Assembly (NCBI GenBank): GCA_965207125.1
Contig: OZ242263.1
Span: 1 to 64,000 of the forward strand
DNA: 64,000 nt
Direction of reading: 5' to 3'
Source of the DNA: G965207125 sp965207125
GTDB taxonomy: Bacteria; Pseudomonadota; Alphaproteobacteria; Puniceispirillales; UBA1172
Of this stretch, positions 33,814 to 42,503 are shown piece by piece; the stretch's first letter is position 1, and each line of letters opens with the position of its first letter. The notes below the pieces were generated by a model that was not told the DNA's origin, made no database searches, and saw only the letters and a list, made by a program, of their open reading frames with translations. The position numbers and the translations under genes are program-made.

Positions 33814-35073
33814 ATGACTGTGCTAAACTCTCCGATTATGTCCGCCCCCCTTGATGAAGATTTGATCAGGGATGATTTTCCTATTCTGAAGCGCGATATT
33901 CACGGCAATAGGCTCGTTTTTCTGGATTCTGCGGCCTCGGCGCAAAAGCCCAAGGCGGTGCTGAACGCGATAGAGGAAGCGTATCGTGGTCATTACGCTA
34001 ATGTTCATCGGGGATTGCATACCCTAAGCGAGGAAGCCACCGAAAGCTATGAGAGGACCCGCGATAAAATCGCTCGGCTGATCAATGCACCATCACGCGA
34101 TGAGGTGGTGATGACAGGCGGCGCGACGATTGCACTCAATATAATCGCCCAGTCATGGGCCTCGCGGGAGAAACAGGAGCTTGCTGAGGGTGATGAGATT
34201 TTGATCTCGGTCGCCGATCATCACGCCAATATCGTCCCCTGGCAGATGGTGGCCCAGAGGACTGGCGCAAAACTTATCGTAGCGCCAGTTGAACCCGATG
34301 GTAGCATCCCTATGGATGCGGTGGCCACCTTGATCACCGAACGCACTAAAATCGTCTCTATGCCTCATGTCTCCAATGTTCTTGGCACGGTGTTTGATGT
34401 GCGGAAGATTGCCGATTTGGCGCATCAGGTCGGTGCGATTTTCGTCTGTGATGGCTGTCAGGGTATTGTGCACCTGCCGGTGGATGTGCAGGCGCTTGGA
34501 TGTGATTTCTATGTGTTCGCTGGGCATAAATTTTACGGCCCTACCGGCATTGGGGCGTTTTGGGGCCGGGCTGAATTGCTCAAAGAGATGCCGCCTTTGT
34601 TGGGTGGCGGCGATATGATCGAGCGCGTGACCATAGAAAAAACTACCTATGCCGACCCACCTAATCGTTTTGAGGCGGGAACGCCGCCATTCGTTCAGGC
34701 GGTGGGGCTTGGCGCGGCAATAGATTATGTCACAGCGATTGGGATGGAGGCTATTTGTGCCCATGAACAAAGTCTGCTTACTTATGGTCACCAACGTCTG
34801 TCGGCGGTTAAGGGGGTAAAACTGATCGGTACGGCGGCGAGAAAATCAGGCGTGATTTCGTTCACCATGGACGGTGCACATCCGCATGATATCGCCGCAA
34901 TCGTTGACCGCAAGGGGGTTGCGATCAGGGCTGGGCATCATTGCGCTATGCCGCTCCATGATTTTCTGGGGCTGGCGGCGACCACCCGCGCGAGTATCGG
35001 CGTTTATTCGCAGAAAAGCGATTTTGATGCGCTGGCTGAGTCTCTTGAGGTGGTGAGGGGAATTTTAGCATGA
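33814..35073 (+). CDS. sufS: Cysteine desulfurase SufS
   Basis: PLP-dependent class V aminotransferase-fold desulfurase that takes sulfur from cysteine for the SUF scaffold. 419 aa. The PLP lysine lies in FVFAGHKFYGPTGIGAFWG, the substrate-binding His in SVADHHANIVPWQ, and the catalytic Cys in RAGHHCAMPLHDFLG near residue 380, the short-loop type II arrangement. No SufE or SufU gene is seen nearby, so the sulfur acceptor is unknown. Directly downstream of sufD, and its TGA overlaps the next ATG. Confidence 0.96.
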   Translation: MTVLNSPIMSAPLDEDLIRDDFPILKRDIHGNRLVFLDSAASAQKPKAVLNAIEEAYRGHYANVHRGLHTLSEEATESYERTRDKIARLINAPSRDEVVMTGGATIALNIIAQSWASREKQELAEGDEILISVADHHANIVPWQMVAQRTGAKLIVAPVEPDGSIPMDAVATLITERTKIVSMPHVSNVLGTVFDVRKIADLAHQVGAIFVCDGCQGIVHLPVDVQALGCDFYVFAGHKFYGPTGIGAFWGRAELLKEMPPLLGGGDMIERVTIEKTTYADPPNRFEAGTPPFVQAVGLGAAIDYVTAIGMEAICAHEQSLLTYGHQRLSAVKGVKLIGTAARKSGVISFTMDGAHPHDIAAIVDRKGVAIRAGHHCAMPLHDFLGLAATTRASIGVYSQKSDFDALAESLEVVRGILA

Positions 35074-35486
35074 CAAATGCCAATCTACCGCTTGACCACT
35101 TTATGCCCATGTCCTCAACCCCAACTGAGGACGGCGGCTATATTGCGCGTGCGGGGGGTGAGAGACCAGACCTCAGCGAAAAACCGCCTTTAGATCAAGT
35201 GGTGGCCGCTCTGTGCTCGGTTCATGACCCAGAAATCCCGGTTAATATCTATGACCTTGGGCTGATTTACGATGTGGATCGTCATGAGAACGGCAATGTT
35301 TATATCACCATGTCGCTGACCGCGCCCGGGTGTCCGGTTGCGGGGGAGATGCCGTATCAGGTGGCCGAAGCGGTTGCGAAGGTTGAAGGCGTAGGGTTGG
35401 TCGAGGTCGAACTTATCTGGGATCCGCCTTGGACAAAAGATCGGATGAGCGAGGATGCACGTCTAGCTCTAGATGTGTTATGGTAG
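35070..35486 (+). CDS. sufT: SufT-like MIP18/DUF59 protein
   Basis: 138 aa. The C-terminal ~100 residues form a MIP18 (DUF59) domain: VHDPEIPVNIYDLGLIYDV, TMSLTAPGCPVAGEMPYQVA with the conserved Cys, and ELIWDPPWTKDRMSEDAR. SufT proteins assist Fe-S maturation or delivery under high cluster demand. The first ~40 residues are a low-complexity leader. ATGA overlap with sufS places it in the operon. Confidence 0.9.
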   Translation: MTNANLPLDHFMPMSSTPTEDGGYIARAGGERPDLSEKPPLDQVVAALCSVHDPEIPVNIYDLGLIYDVDRHENGNVYITMSLTAPGCPVAGEMPYQVAEAVAKVEGVGLVEVELIWDPPWTKDRMSEDARLALDVLW

Positions 35487-35490
35487 GAAT

Positions 35491-35844
35491 ATGATGTTCA
35501 ATAGCGACAAACCAATTATTAGTCTGTCTGACAAAGCCGCTGCGCATATCAAGATGTTGGTGGCGGGTGGAGACGAGGACGTGATCGGCGTTCGAATCGG
35601 CGTTAAAAGCGCCGGATGCTCGGGGATGAAATACCTAGTTGAATACGCCACCGAAAAAAAGCCTTTTGAGGATAGCGTTACCGAAAAAGGTGTTACGGTA
35701 TTTATCGATCCAGCTTCGGTGATGTTTCTGATCGGGTCTGAGATGGATTGGGAGGAAGATAAATTCTCCTCAAAACTTGTTTTTAAGAACCCTAACGAAG
35801 TGGCGCGGTGCGGGTGCGGCGAGAGTTTCTCTGTTGTTACTTAA
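35491..35844 (+). CDS. sufA: A-type Fe-S carrier SufA
   Basis: A-type carrier with the three cysteines in the family positions: one in VKSAGCSGMKYLVEY and two in RCGCGESF at the C-terminus. 117 aa, usual length 107-122. It accepts clusters from SufBCD and passes them to target enzymes. Last gene of the suf run; start at ATG 35491 (a second ATG follows immediately). Confidence 0.93.
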   Translation: MMFNSDKPIISLSDKAAAHIKMLVAGGDEDVIGVRIGVKSAGCSGMKYLVEYATEKKPFEDSVTEKGVTVFIDPASVMFLIGSEMDWEEDKFSSKLVFKNPNEVARCGCGESFSVVT

Positions 35845-35863
35845 AAGTTTGTGAGTTCCCCTG

Positions 35864-37684
35864 ATGGCGACGAGCGCTGCAAATAACCAGACTGTGTCGC
35901 GAAAAAGTTCTGGCGGCAGGATAACCCAATCCTTGATAAGGTTAGGGCTTTATGTTGCTCCGCGCGGCAATAAATCAGTCTTTCATCGCATTATAATCTC
36001 AATCATGCTGATTGCTTTGGCGCGCGCGGCTGCACTGATCACTCCGCCCACTTATGGCTGGGTTATTGATCATGTGTCCGAAAACCCTTTTAGTTTTGAT
36101 ATTACGGTGATGTGGTGGTTATTAGGCGGGTATGCGGTGGCGCGCGCAAGCCAGCAGCTGTTCGATGAAATCAGCGAGATTGTCTTTGTTAGAGTCGCTC
36201 AAAGGGCTGTTCACCGGGCCGCCCTGACCGCATTTCGTCATTTACATTCCCTGAGCTTAAAGTTTCATCTAGACCGGCAGACCGGCGGCTTAACCCGCGC
36301 CATCGAGCGCGGGGCCAAAGGGATGGAGTTTTTGCTAACCTTTGCTTTGCTAGAAGTAATCCCGATGGTCATCGAGTTATTGCTGGTTTCGGTCATTCTG
36401 TGGTTGATGTTCGGATTTTATTATGCGGCGATTACGTTCACCACGGTGGTTATCTATTCGGTGTTCACGGTGATGGTCACCGAATGGCGGATAAAATTCA
36501 GGCGTCGGATGAATGAGGCTGATGAAACCGCGGCGACCCGGGCGGTTGACTCGCTCCTGAATTATGAAACCGTCAAATATTTTAACGCTGAACGTATAGA
36601 AGCGCGGCGGTTTTCAGAAGCGTTAAAACGATATGAGGATGCGGCGGTGATGTCGCGAAAATCACTGTCTATTATCAATGTCGGGCAAGGGTTGATTATC
36701 GCTTTTAGCTTGGCTTTGATCATGGGGCTTGCGGGGAATGCTATCCGCGATGGTGAATTGACGATCGGCAGTTTTGTTGTGGTTAACACGTTTCTTATAC
36801 AGCTGTATCTGCCGCTTAATTTTCTTGGTTATTATTATCGTGAGATCAGGCAGTCGTTGTCGGATATGGAAAGAATGTTTTCATTACTGGGCGAAAACCC
36901 TGACGTCATCGATGATTACGCAGCGCGGCCTTTGAAGGTAAAAGGTGGGGAGATAGAGTTTGATAATGTTGTTTTCGCTTACGGTGAGCGGGTTGTGCTT
37001 AAGGGGGTGTCTTTTAAGATTGAGGCAGGAAAAAGAGTTGCGATGGTCGGGGCCAGCGGTGGGGGAAAATCAACCGTGTCCAAATTACTATTCCGCTTCT
37101 ATGACCCGCTTGGGGGTGAGATTAGGATCGATGGGCAGAATATCCGCGAGGTGAGACAAAGCTCCTTGCGTAAAGCCATCGCCGTTGTGCCTCAAGACAC
37201 GGTGCTGTTTAACAGCACAATCGCTGAGAATATCGCTTATGGGCTGGATAACGCCTCCATAGGGGAGGTTAGGGAGGCGGCGAGACTCGCGGCTCTTGAT
37301 ACCTTCATCAGCACTTTGCCAGAGGGGTATGAAACATCGGTTGGGGAGCGTGGGTTAAAACTCTCAGGGGGCGAGAAGCAACGGGTGGCCATCGCGCGGG
37401 CTATACTCAAGCAGCCGAGCATTTACCTGTTTGATGAGGCGACCTCCGCCCTTGATAGCCGTACTGAGAAAGCAATTCAACGCTCGCTGGATGAGGTGAG
37501 TGCGCACCACACAACGCTGATGATTGCCCATCGTCTGTCGACAGTGGTTGCGTGTGATGAGATTTTGGTGCTTGCGGACGGCCAAATCGCTGAGCGGGGA
37601 ACGCATCGGCAGCTCCTGAAAAAACAGGGTATCTATCACAAAATGTGGCAAAGACAGGCCTCTGACCGGAAGCGCGACGAGTGA
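35864..37684 (+). CDS. Atm1/HMT1-type ABC exporter
   Basis: Fused half-transporter (606 aa): six predicted transmembrane helices in residues about 40-310, then an ATPase with Walker A GASGGGKST, signature LSGGEKQRVAIARA, Walker B SIYLFDEATSALDS and IAHRLSTV. The membrane part has NYETVKYFNAE and LNFLGYYYREIRQSLSDMER, hallmarks of the Atm1 family, which exports glutathione-linked sulfur compounds or metal-thiol conjugates from the inner side. Position 20 nt after sufA fits a role in thiol, metal or Fe-S homeostasis. Confidence 0.9.
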   Translation: MATSAANNQTVSRKSSGGRITQSLIRLGLYVAPRGNKSVFHRIIISIMLIALARAAALITPPTYGWVIDHVSENPFSFDITVMWWLLGGYAVARASQQLFDEISEIVFVRVAQRAVHRAALTAFRHLHSLSLKFHLDRQTGGLTRAIERGAKGMEFLLTFALLEVIPMVIELLLVSVILWLMFGFYYAAITFTTVVIYSVFTVMVTEWRIKFRRRMNEADETAATRAVDSLLNYETVKYFNAERIEARRFSEALKRYEDAAVMSRKSLSIINVGQGLIIAFSLALIMGLAGNAIRDGELTIGSFVVVNTFLIQLYLPLNFLGYYYREIRQSLSDMERMFSLLGENPDVIDDYAARPLKVKGGEIEFDNVVFAYGERVVLKGVSFKIEAGKRVAMVGASGGGKSTVSKLLFRFYDPLGGEIRIDGQNIREVRQSSLRKAIAVVPQDTVLFNSTIAENIAYGLDNASIGEVREAARLAALDTFISTLPEGYETSVGERGLKLSGGEKQRVAIARAILKQPSIYLFDEATSALDSRTEKAIQRSLDEVSAHHTTLMIAHRLSTVVACDEILVLADGQIAERGTHRQLLKKQGIYHKMWQRQASDRKRDE

Positions 37685-37750
37685 TAGACGCCCATAACTT
37701 TGCACAAAACGCCATATGTACTTGTTTTTCACGGCTATGAGCGTCATTTT

Positions 37751-38665
37751 ATGCTGATGAACTCTCACCAGAGCAAAACTATTCGGCCTGACCCGGTGCA
37801 AAGCCGCCTTGTTCAGGAAGTCGAGGGGCGCGATGAGCGCGGCCGGCCAGTTTCAGTGCCGGTGGTGCGCGAGGAGCCTTTGACGATTTATCTCAACGGG
37901 CAAGAAATTGTCACCACAATGACAGTTGGCGATCTGCCTGATTATCTCGCGGTGGGTTTTTTGCGTAATCAGAATATGCTGACCCCTGATGATGAGATCA
38001 CCTCAATAGAACACGATGATGAACTTGGCGTGGTGGTGGTGCGCACATCGCGCGCCACCAATTATGAGCGTAAGCTTAAAAAGAAGGTCCAGACGAGCGG
38101 CTGTGCTCAAGGTACGGTTTTTGGTGATCTAATGGAGGAGATAGACAAAATCATCCTTGAGACTGAGACGAGACTAAACGTTGCTGATCTTGGGGTGTTG
38201 CTCAAAGAGATAAACACGATGCCCAGTCTGTATCTATCGGCGGGGGCGATTCACGGGTGTGTGTTGGCAAAAGAGGATAGCATCCTTGCTTACATAGAGG
38301 ATGTCGGGCGTCATAACGCGGTTGATAAAATCGCTGGCTGGATGATGCTTAACAATGTGAGCGGGCATGACAAAACCTTGTATACCACGGGACGATTAAC
38401 CAGTGAGATGATCCTTAAAACTGTGCAGATGCAGATTCCGATTTTGATCTCTCGGTCGGGGTTTACTTTATCGGGGGTTGAAATTGCGCGAAAAACGGGG
38501 CTGACTTTGATCGGGCGTGCACGTGGCAAGCGTTTCACGGTTCTGTCGGGCGAGGGGCGAATTAGAGATGATACGCCCTACGCGAATAATGAAACCCATA
38601 CAGATGAAACCCATACAGATGCTTCATCGCCGGAGTCGATCTCTCCCCAGCGGCGGATGCGCTGA
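37751..38665 (+). CDS. fdhD: Formate dehydrogenase accessory sulfurtransferase FdhD
   Basis: Moves sulfur from the desulfurase to the molybdenum cofactor of formate dehydrogenase. Family motifs: VREEPLTIYLNGQEIVTTM, LAVGFLRNQ, the Cys loop VQTSGCAQGTVFG, SAGAIHGC, IEDVGRHNAVDKIAGWMM and LTSEMILK. The usual CxxC is here Cys-Ala-Gln-Gly, so only the first Cys remains. A second Cys stands in AIHGCVLA. An in-frame TTG at 37700 is the alternative start. The C-terminal tail contains a 15-bp direct repeat (gaaacccatacagat) encoding ETHTD twice. Overlaps mobA by one base. No formate dehydrogenase is in the window. Confidence 0.92.
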   Translation: MLMNSHQSKTIRPDPVQSRLVQEVEGRDERGRPVSVPVVREEPLTIYLNGQEIVTTMTVGDLPDYLAVGFLRNQNMLTPDDEITSIEHDDELGVVVVRTSRATNYERKLKKKVQTSGCAQGTVFGDLMEEIDKIILETETRLNVADLGVLLKEINTMPSLYLSAGAIHGCVLAKEDSILAYIEDVGRHNAVDKIAGWMMLNNVSGHDKTLYTTGRLTSEMILKTVQMQIPILISRSGFTLSGVEIARKTGLTLIGRARGKRFTVLSGEGRIRDDTPYANNETHTDETHTDASSPESISPQRRMR

Positions 38666-39300
38666 TGAGCATCGAAGCCAACACGATCGCAGCGGTTATT
38701 CTGGCCGGCGGACAGGCCCGGCGTATGGGGGGCGGGGATAAGGCATTATTACCGCTTTGTGGCAAGCCGATGCTTGACTATCTGATCGAGCGTCTTAGGC
38801 CTCAGACTGATATTATCGCTATTAACGCCAATAGCCCTGCGCAAAAATTCAACCAATTCGGGCTCCCGGTCATCGCCGATGAGATCAAAGGGTTTTTAGG
38901 GCCTCTTGCGGGAATTTTAGCCGGTTTGGATTGGATGGTACGCCATTATCCAGCACGAACGCATCTTGTGAGTCTTGCCGCCGACACGCCGTTTATTCCG
39001 CGTGATCTGGTTAAGAGGCTGGGCAATGAGGTAAGGGAAGGGGATGAGATTGTCCGAGGCGCCTCAAATGGCCGGGCGCATCCTGTCTGTGCGCTTTGGC
39101 CGGTTGCTGTCAGGGGTGCGCTACGCGACCAGCTCGTCAATAAAGAGATCAGGAAGATAGAAGCCTTTACCAATTCTTTCACCGTGAGGGATGTCGAGTT
39201 TCATGGTATTCCTGATCCGTTTTTCAATGTAAACACCCCTGAAGACGTTAACGAAGCCGAACGGGTTCTCAAAACGTGCATCGAAGAAAAAGACGGATAA
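38665..39300 (+). CDS. mobA: Molybdenum cofactor guanylyltransferase
   Basis: Transfers GMP from GTP to molybdopterin to make the bis-MGD cofactor used by DMSO-reductase-family enzymes such as formate dehydrogenases. 211 aa. N-terminal nucleotide loop AAVILAGGQARRMGGGDKAL, substrate segment GPLAGILAGLDW, and metal-site Asp in SLAADTPFIP. TGATG coupling with fdhD links two steps of formate dehydrogenase maturation. Followed 10 nt later by an unrelated sugar-phosphate isomerase. Confidence 0.94.
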   Translation: MSIEANTIAAVILAGGQARRMGGGDKALLPLCGKPMLDYLIERLRPQTDIIAINANSPAQKFNQFGLPVIADEIKGFLGPLAGILAGLDWMVRHYPARTHLVSLAADTPFIPRDLVKRLGNEVREGDEIVRGASNGRAHPVCALWPVAVRGALRDQLVNKEIRKIEAFTNSFTVRDVEFHGIPDPFFNVNTPEDVNEAERVLKTCIEEKDG

Positions 39301-39310
39301 AACAAAGCTT

Positions 39311-40243
39311 ATGACAGACCACCAAACAATCCAACTGATTGCCGAGACGTATAAATCCGCGATTGATCGGTTGGTCTCGCGCTTGGGCGATGGTCTCAAC
39401 GTTGCGAGCGAGATGATACTGAACGCCAAAGGCCAAGTGATCGTGTGCGGGATGGGAAAATCAGGCCTTTTTGCGCGTAAGATCTCAGCGACCTTGGCGT
39501 CCACTGGGACTCCTAGCATTTTCCTGCATCCGGCTGAGGCGATCCACGGTGATCTTGGAAGAGTGCGAAAAGATGACGTGCTTATTCTGATCTCTAATTC
39601 AGGCGAGACCGAAGAGATGGTTGTGCTTTTCCCTGCTTTTGAAAAAATCGGCGCGCCAACCATCGCTATGACCGGTAATCCTGCCTCAACTTTGGGGCGT
39701 TATGCGCAAGTGACGCTAGATATTTCGGTCGACCGCGAGGCATGCCCGCTTAATCTCGCCCCCACGACTTCGGGTCTTGCTACTTTGGTGATGGGAGATG
39801 CGCTGGCTGTCTTGTTGATGGAACAACGCGGCGTTACCGCCGAAGACTTTGCGGCTAATCATCCAGGAGGGGCGTTAGGTAAGCGACTCATATCAAAGGT
39901 CGCGGATTATATGGTGTCTGATAATCTTCCCTTCGTCTCGCCAGACGACACGATGCGAGACGTGGTGATCGCCATGACCAAGGGTAAATTAGGCTTGGCT
40001 TTGGTTGGGGCCTATGATGGGCTTGAAGGAATTATCACTGATGGTGATTTGCGCCGCGCCCTGCTTGATCAGGTCGATCTCAATAAAAATACTGCCAAAG
40101 ACGTGATGTCGCAAAGCCCTCTTACCACTACGCCGGACACGCGTATGGTTGATGCTGAGCGCAAGATGCAGGAAACTAAAATTCAGTGCCTTGTCGTGAT
40201 CGATCAGGACGATCAAGTCTGCGGCGTTGTTCAGATTTTCTAG
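39311..40243 (+). CDS. kdsD: Arabinose-5-phosphate isomerase (KdsD/KpsF)
   Basis: First step of KDO synthesis for lipopolysaccharide: ribulose-5-P to arabinose-5-P. SIS domain at about 35-180 (CGMGKSGLFARKISATLAST, HGDLGRVRKDDVLILISNSG, NLAPTTSGLATLVMGDALAV), then two CBS domains from about 200 to 305 (VADYMV..., KDVMSQSPLTTTPDTRMVDA). Length 310 compares with 328 in Escherichia coli KdsD. GNP-type KdsA/KdsB genes are not in this window. Confidence 0.93.
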   Translation: MTDHQTIQLIAETYKSAIDRLVSRLGDGLNVASEMILNAKGQVIVCGMGKSGLFARKISATLASTGTPSIFLHPAEAIHGDLGRVRKDDVLILISNSGETEEMVVLFPAFEKIGAPTIAMTGNPASTLGRYAQVTLDISVDREACPLNLAPTTSGLATLVMGDALAVLLMEQRGVTAEDFAANHPGGALGKRLISKVADYMVSDNLPFVSPDDTMRDVVIAMTKGKLGLALVGAYDGLEGIITDGDLRRALLDQVDLNKNTAKDVMSQSPLTTTPDTRMVDAERKMQETKIQCLVVIDQDDQVCGVVQIF

Positions 40244-40249
40244 AATCTG

Positions 40250-41341
40250 ATGAAGCTTTCTGATTTCGATTACACCCTGCCGCCTGAAGCGATTGCCATG
40301 CGTCCCATCGCACCGCGTCATCAGGCGAGACTGCTCGATATGACCGGTGGCGGGGTGACTGATCGGCATATGATAAACTTGCCAAATTGCTTTAATAAAA
40401 ATGATTTACTTGTTGTAAATAATACAAAAGTTATCCATGCTAATCTTAAGGGTAAGCGGGGTGAGGCATCCATCGATATCACCCTGCACCAGCGTCATCG
40501 GGAGCATGGAAACCATGGGAATTCGGGGGCAGATGATGACGAGTGGCGATGTTTTGCGCGCCCTGCTAAAAAACTGCGGCTTGGCGACAAAATTATTTTC
40601 GCCGATGATCTGTCCGGCGCGGTAACTTTTATCGGCGAGAACGGCGAGCGCGGTATTCGGTTTTCCCAATCGGGGGAGGGTTTGGACCGCGCGATTGCGC
40701 GCTATGGCACAATACCGCTTCCGCCTTATATCCGCCGCCCGGATGGCACTCTTGAGTGCGACCGCTATGATTACCAGACGATGTTCGCCTCCCAAGAAGG
40801 CGCGGTCGCCGCGCCAACGGCAGGGCTTCATTTCGATGAAACGCTGATGCGTGCGCTCGCCGATAAGGGTATAGAGCACACAGAGGTGACCCTTCATGTT
40901 GGGGCTGGGACGTTTCTGCCGGTAAAAACTGATAATCCAAGGGATCATAAAATGCACCGCGAATACGGTGAAATCACGCCCGAGGCGGCGGATAAGATTA
41001 ACCAAGCAATAGCACGAGGCGGCAAGGTGATCGCGGTTGGCACCACTTCTTTAAGGCTATTGGAGAGCTGTTATCGGAGTTATGGCGCAATCACCGCTTA
41101 TCATGGTGAAACTGATCTTTTCATTTTGCCCGGGTTCAGCTTTGGGGTGGTTGATATGTTGGTGACCAATTTTCACCTGCCAAAATCAACTTTACTGATG
41201 CTCGTTCACGCTTTTGCTGGCGGCGGGTTAGTTTCTGCCGCTTACCAGCATGCGATTGAGGCGGGGTATCGGTTTTTTTCCTATGGAGACGCTTGCTTGA
41301 TGGAGCGCCATGATAGAGAGGTGGAGCCCTCTAATGGGTGA
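40250..41341 (+). CDS. queA: tRNA preQ1(34) S-adenosylmethionine ribosyltransferase-isomerase
   Basis: Builds epoxyqueuosine on tRNA from preQ1 and SAM. Motifs: FDYTLPPEAIAMRPIAPRHQ, the conserved DRYDYQTMFASQEGAVAAPT, AGLHFDETL, HVGAGTFLPV, TTSLRLLES and TDLFILPGFSF. 363 aa, full length. Middle insert (EHGNHGNSGADDDEW) is a small lineage-specific loop. Overlaps tgt by 8 nt; with tgt and queG it makes a compact queuosine operon. Confidence 0.97.
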   Translation: MKLSDFDYTLPPEAIAMRPIAPRHQARLLDMTGGGVTDRHMINLPNCFNKNDLLVVNNTKVIHANLKGKRGEASIDITLHQRHREHGNHGNSGADDDEWRCFARPAKKLRLGDKIIFADDLSGAVTFIGENGERGIRFSQSGEGLDRAIARYGTIPLPPYIRRPDGTLECDRYDYQTMFASQEGAVAAPTAGLHFDETLMRALADKGIEHTEVTLHVGAGTFLPVKTDNPRDHKMHREYGEITPEAADKINQAIARGGKVIAVGTTSLRLLESCYRSYGAITAYHGETDLFILPGFSFGVVDMLVTNFHLPKSTLLMLVHAFAGGGLVSAAYQHAIEAGYRFFSYGDACLMERHDREVEPSNG

Positions 41342-42464
41342 GACATTTGATTATCGCCTGCTGTCGCAGGATGGCGAGGCGCGCCGCGGGGTTTTAACCA
41401 CCGCCCATGGCGTGATAGACACGCCGGTTTTTATGCCGGTCGGGACGGCGGCGACGGTCAAGGCGATGACGGTTGATGATATTTTAGCCACCGGCGCTAC
41501 GATTATCCTCGCGAACACTTATCATCTGATGCTGAGGCCGGGGGCTGAACGGGTAAAGCGTCTTGGCGGCGTGCGGCGGATGATGGGGTGGGATGCGCCT
41601 CTGCTGACTGATTCGGGTGGATTTCAGGTTATGTCGCTCGGTGAATTGCGGAAAATCAGCGCATGCGGCGTTACCTTTCGCTCGCATATTGACGGCTCAA
41701 GCCATCATCTAACGCCTGAATTATCCACTGATATCCAGTATATGCTTGATGCGACGATCACGATGGCGTTCGATGAATGTCCGTCGTTTCCGATTGAAAA
41801 AGCCGCCGCCGCCACTTCGATGAGGCTATCGATGGATTGGGCTGAGCGTTGCCGCTCGAGTTTTCAGCATCGCGCGGGTTATGGGCAGTTCGGGATTGTT
41901 CAGGGGGGCGTTTTTAGCGAGCTGAGGGCAGAATCGGTTGAAAGATTAACCAAGATCGGCTTTGAAGGCTATGCGGTGGGCGGTCTTGCGGTTGGCGAGG
42001 GGCAAGACGCGATGTTCACAACGCTTGAGACCACCACGCCTTTGCTGGAGAGTGGCAAGCCGCGCTATCTGATGGGCGTCGGCAAACCCGATGATATTAT
42101 TGGCGCGGTGGCGCGCGGCATTGATATGTTTGATTGCGTTCTGCCGACACGCTCTGGGCGAACCGGGCAGGGGTTCACCCATCGGGGGGCGGTGAACCTT
42201 AAAAACGCGCGCCACGCTGATGACCCTCGTCCCCTTGATGAACATTGCTCGTGCCTTGCCTGTAGCCGGTATTCAAGGGCGTATCTGCACCATCTTTTCA
42301 AGGCGGGTGAGGTGCTTGGTTTGATGCTGCTAACGCGTCATAATCTAACATATTACCAAAAACTGATGCGTGATATTCGCGCCGCTATCGAGGAAGGGCG
42401 CTTTAATGCTTTCGCCGCCGAATTTCACGCGATGAGGGCGTTGGGTGACATAGAGCCGATTTGA
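41334..42464 (+). CDS. tgt: Queuine/preQ1 tRNA-guanine transglycosylase
   Basis: Exchanges G34 of Asp, Asn, His and Tyr tRNAs for preQ1. Substrate and catalytic motifs DSGGFQVMSLG, VQGGVFSELR, GGLAVGEGQD, YLMGVGKPDDI, DMFDCVLPTRSGRTGQGFTH and the zinc site CSCLACSRYSRAYLHH. Start at ATG 41334 (376 aa), overlapping queA; an ATG 24 nt upstream is in frame but gives a non-family N-terminus. Confidence 0.97.
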   Translation: MGETFDYRLLSQDGEARRGVLTTAHGVIDTPVFMPVGTAATVKAMTVDDILATGATIILANTYHLMLRPGAERVKRLGGVRRMMGWDAPLLTDSGGFQVMSLGELRKISACGVTFRSHIDGSSHHLTPELSTDIQYMLDATITMAFDECPSFPIEKAAAATSMRLSMDWAERCRSSFQHRAGYGQFGIVQGGVFSELRAESVERLTKIGFEGYAVGGLAVGEGQDAMFTTLETTTPLLESGKPRYLMGVGKPDDIIGAVARGIDMFDCVLPTRSGRTGQGFTHRGAVNLKNARHADDPRPLDEHCSCLACSRYSRAYLHHLFKAGEVLGLMLLTRHNLTYYQKLMRDIRAAIEEGRFNAFAAEFHAMRALGDIEPI

Positions 42465-42503
42465 CAGCTTGATGCGCCCCGCAGCTTCGGTCATTCTTGG
42501 GTT

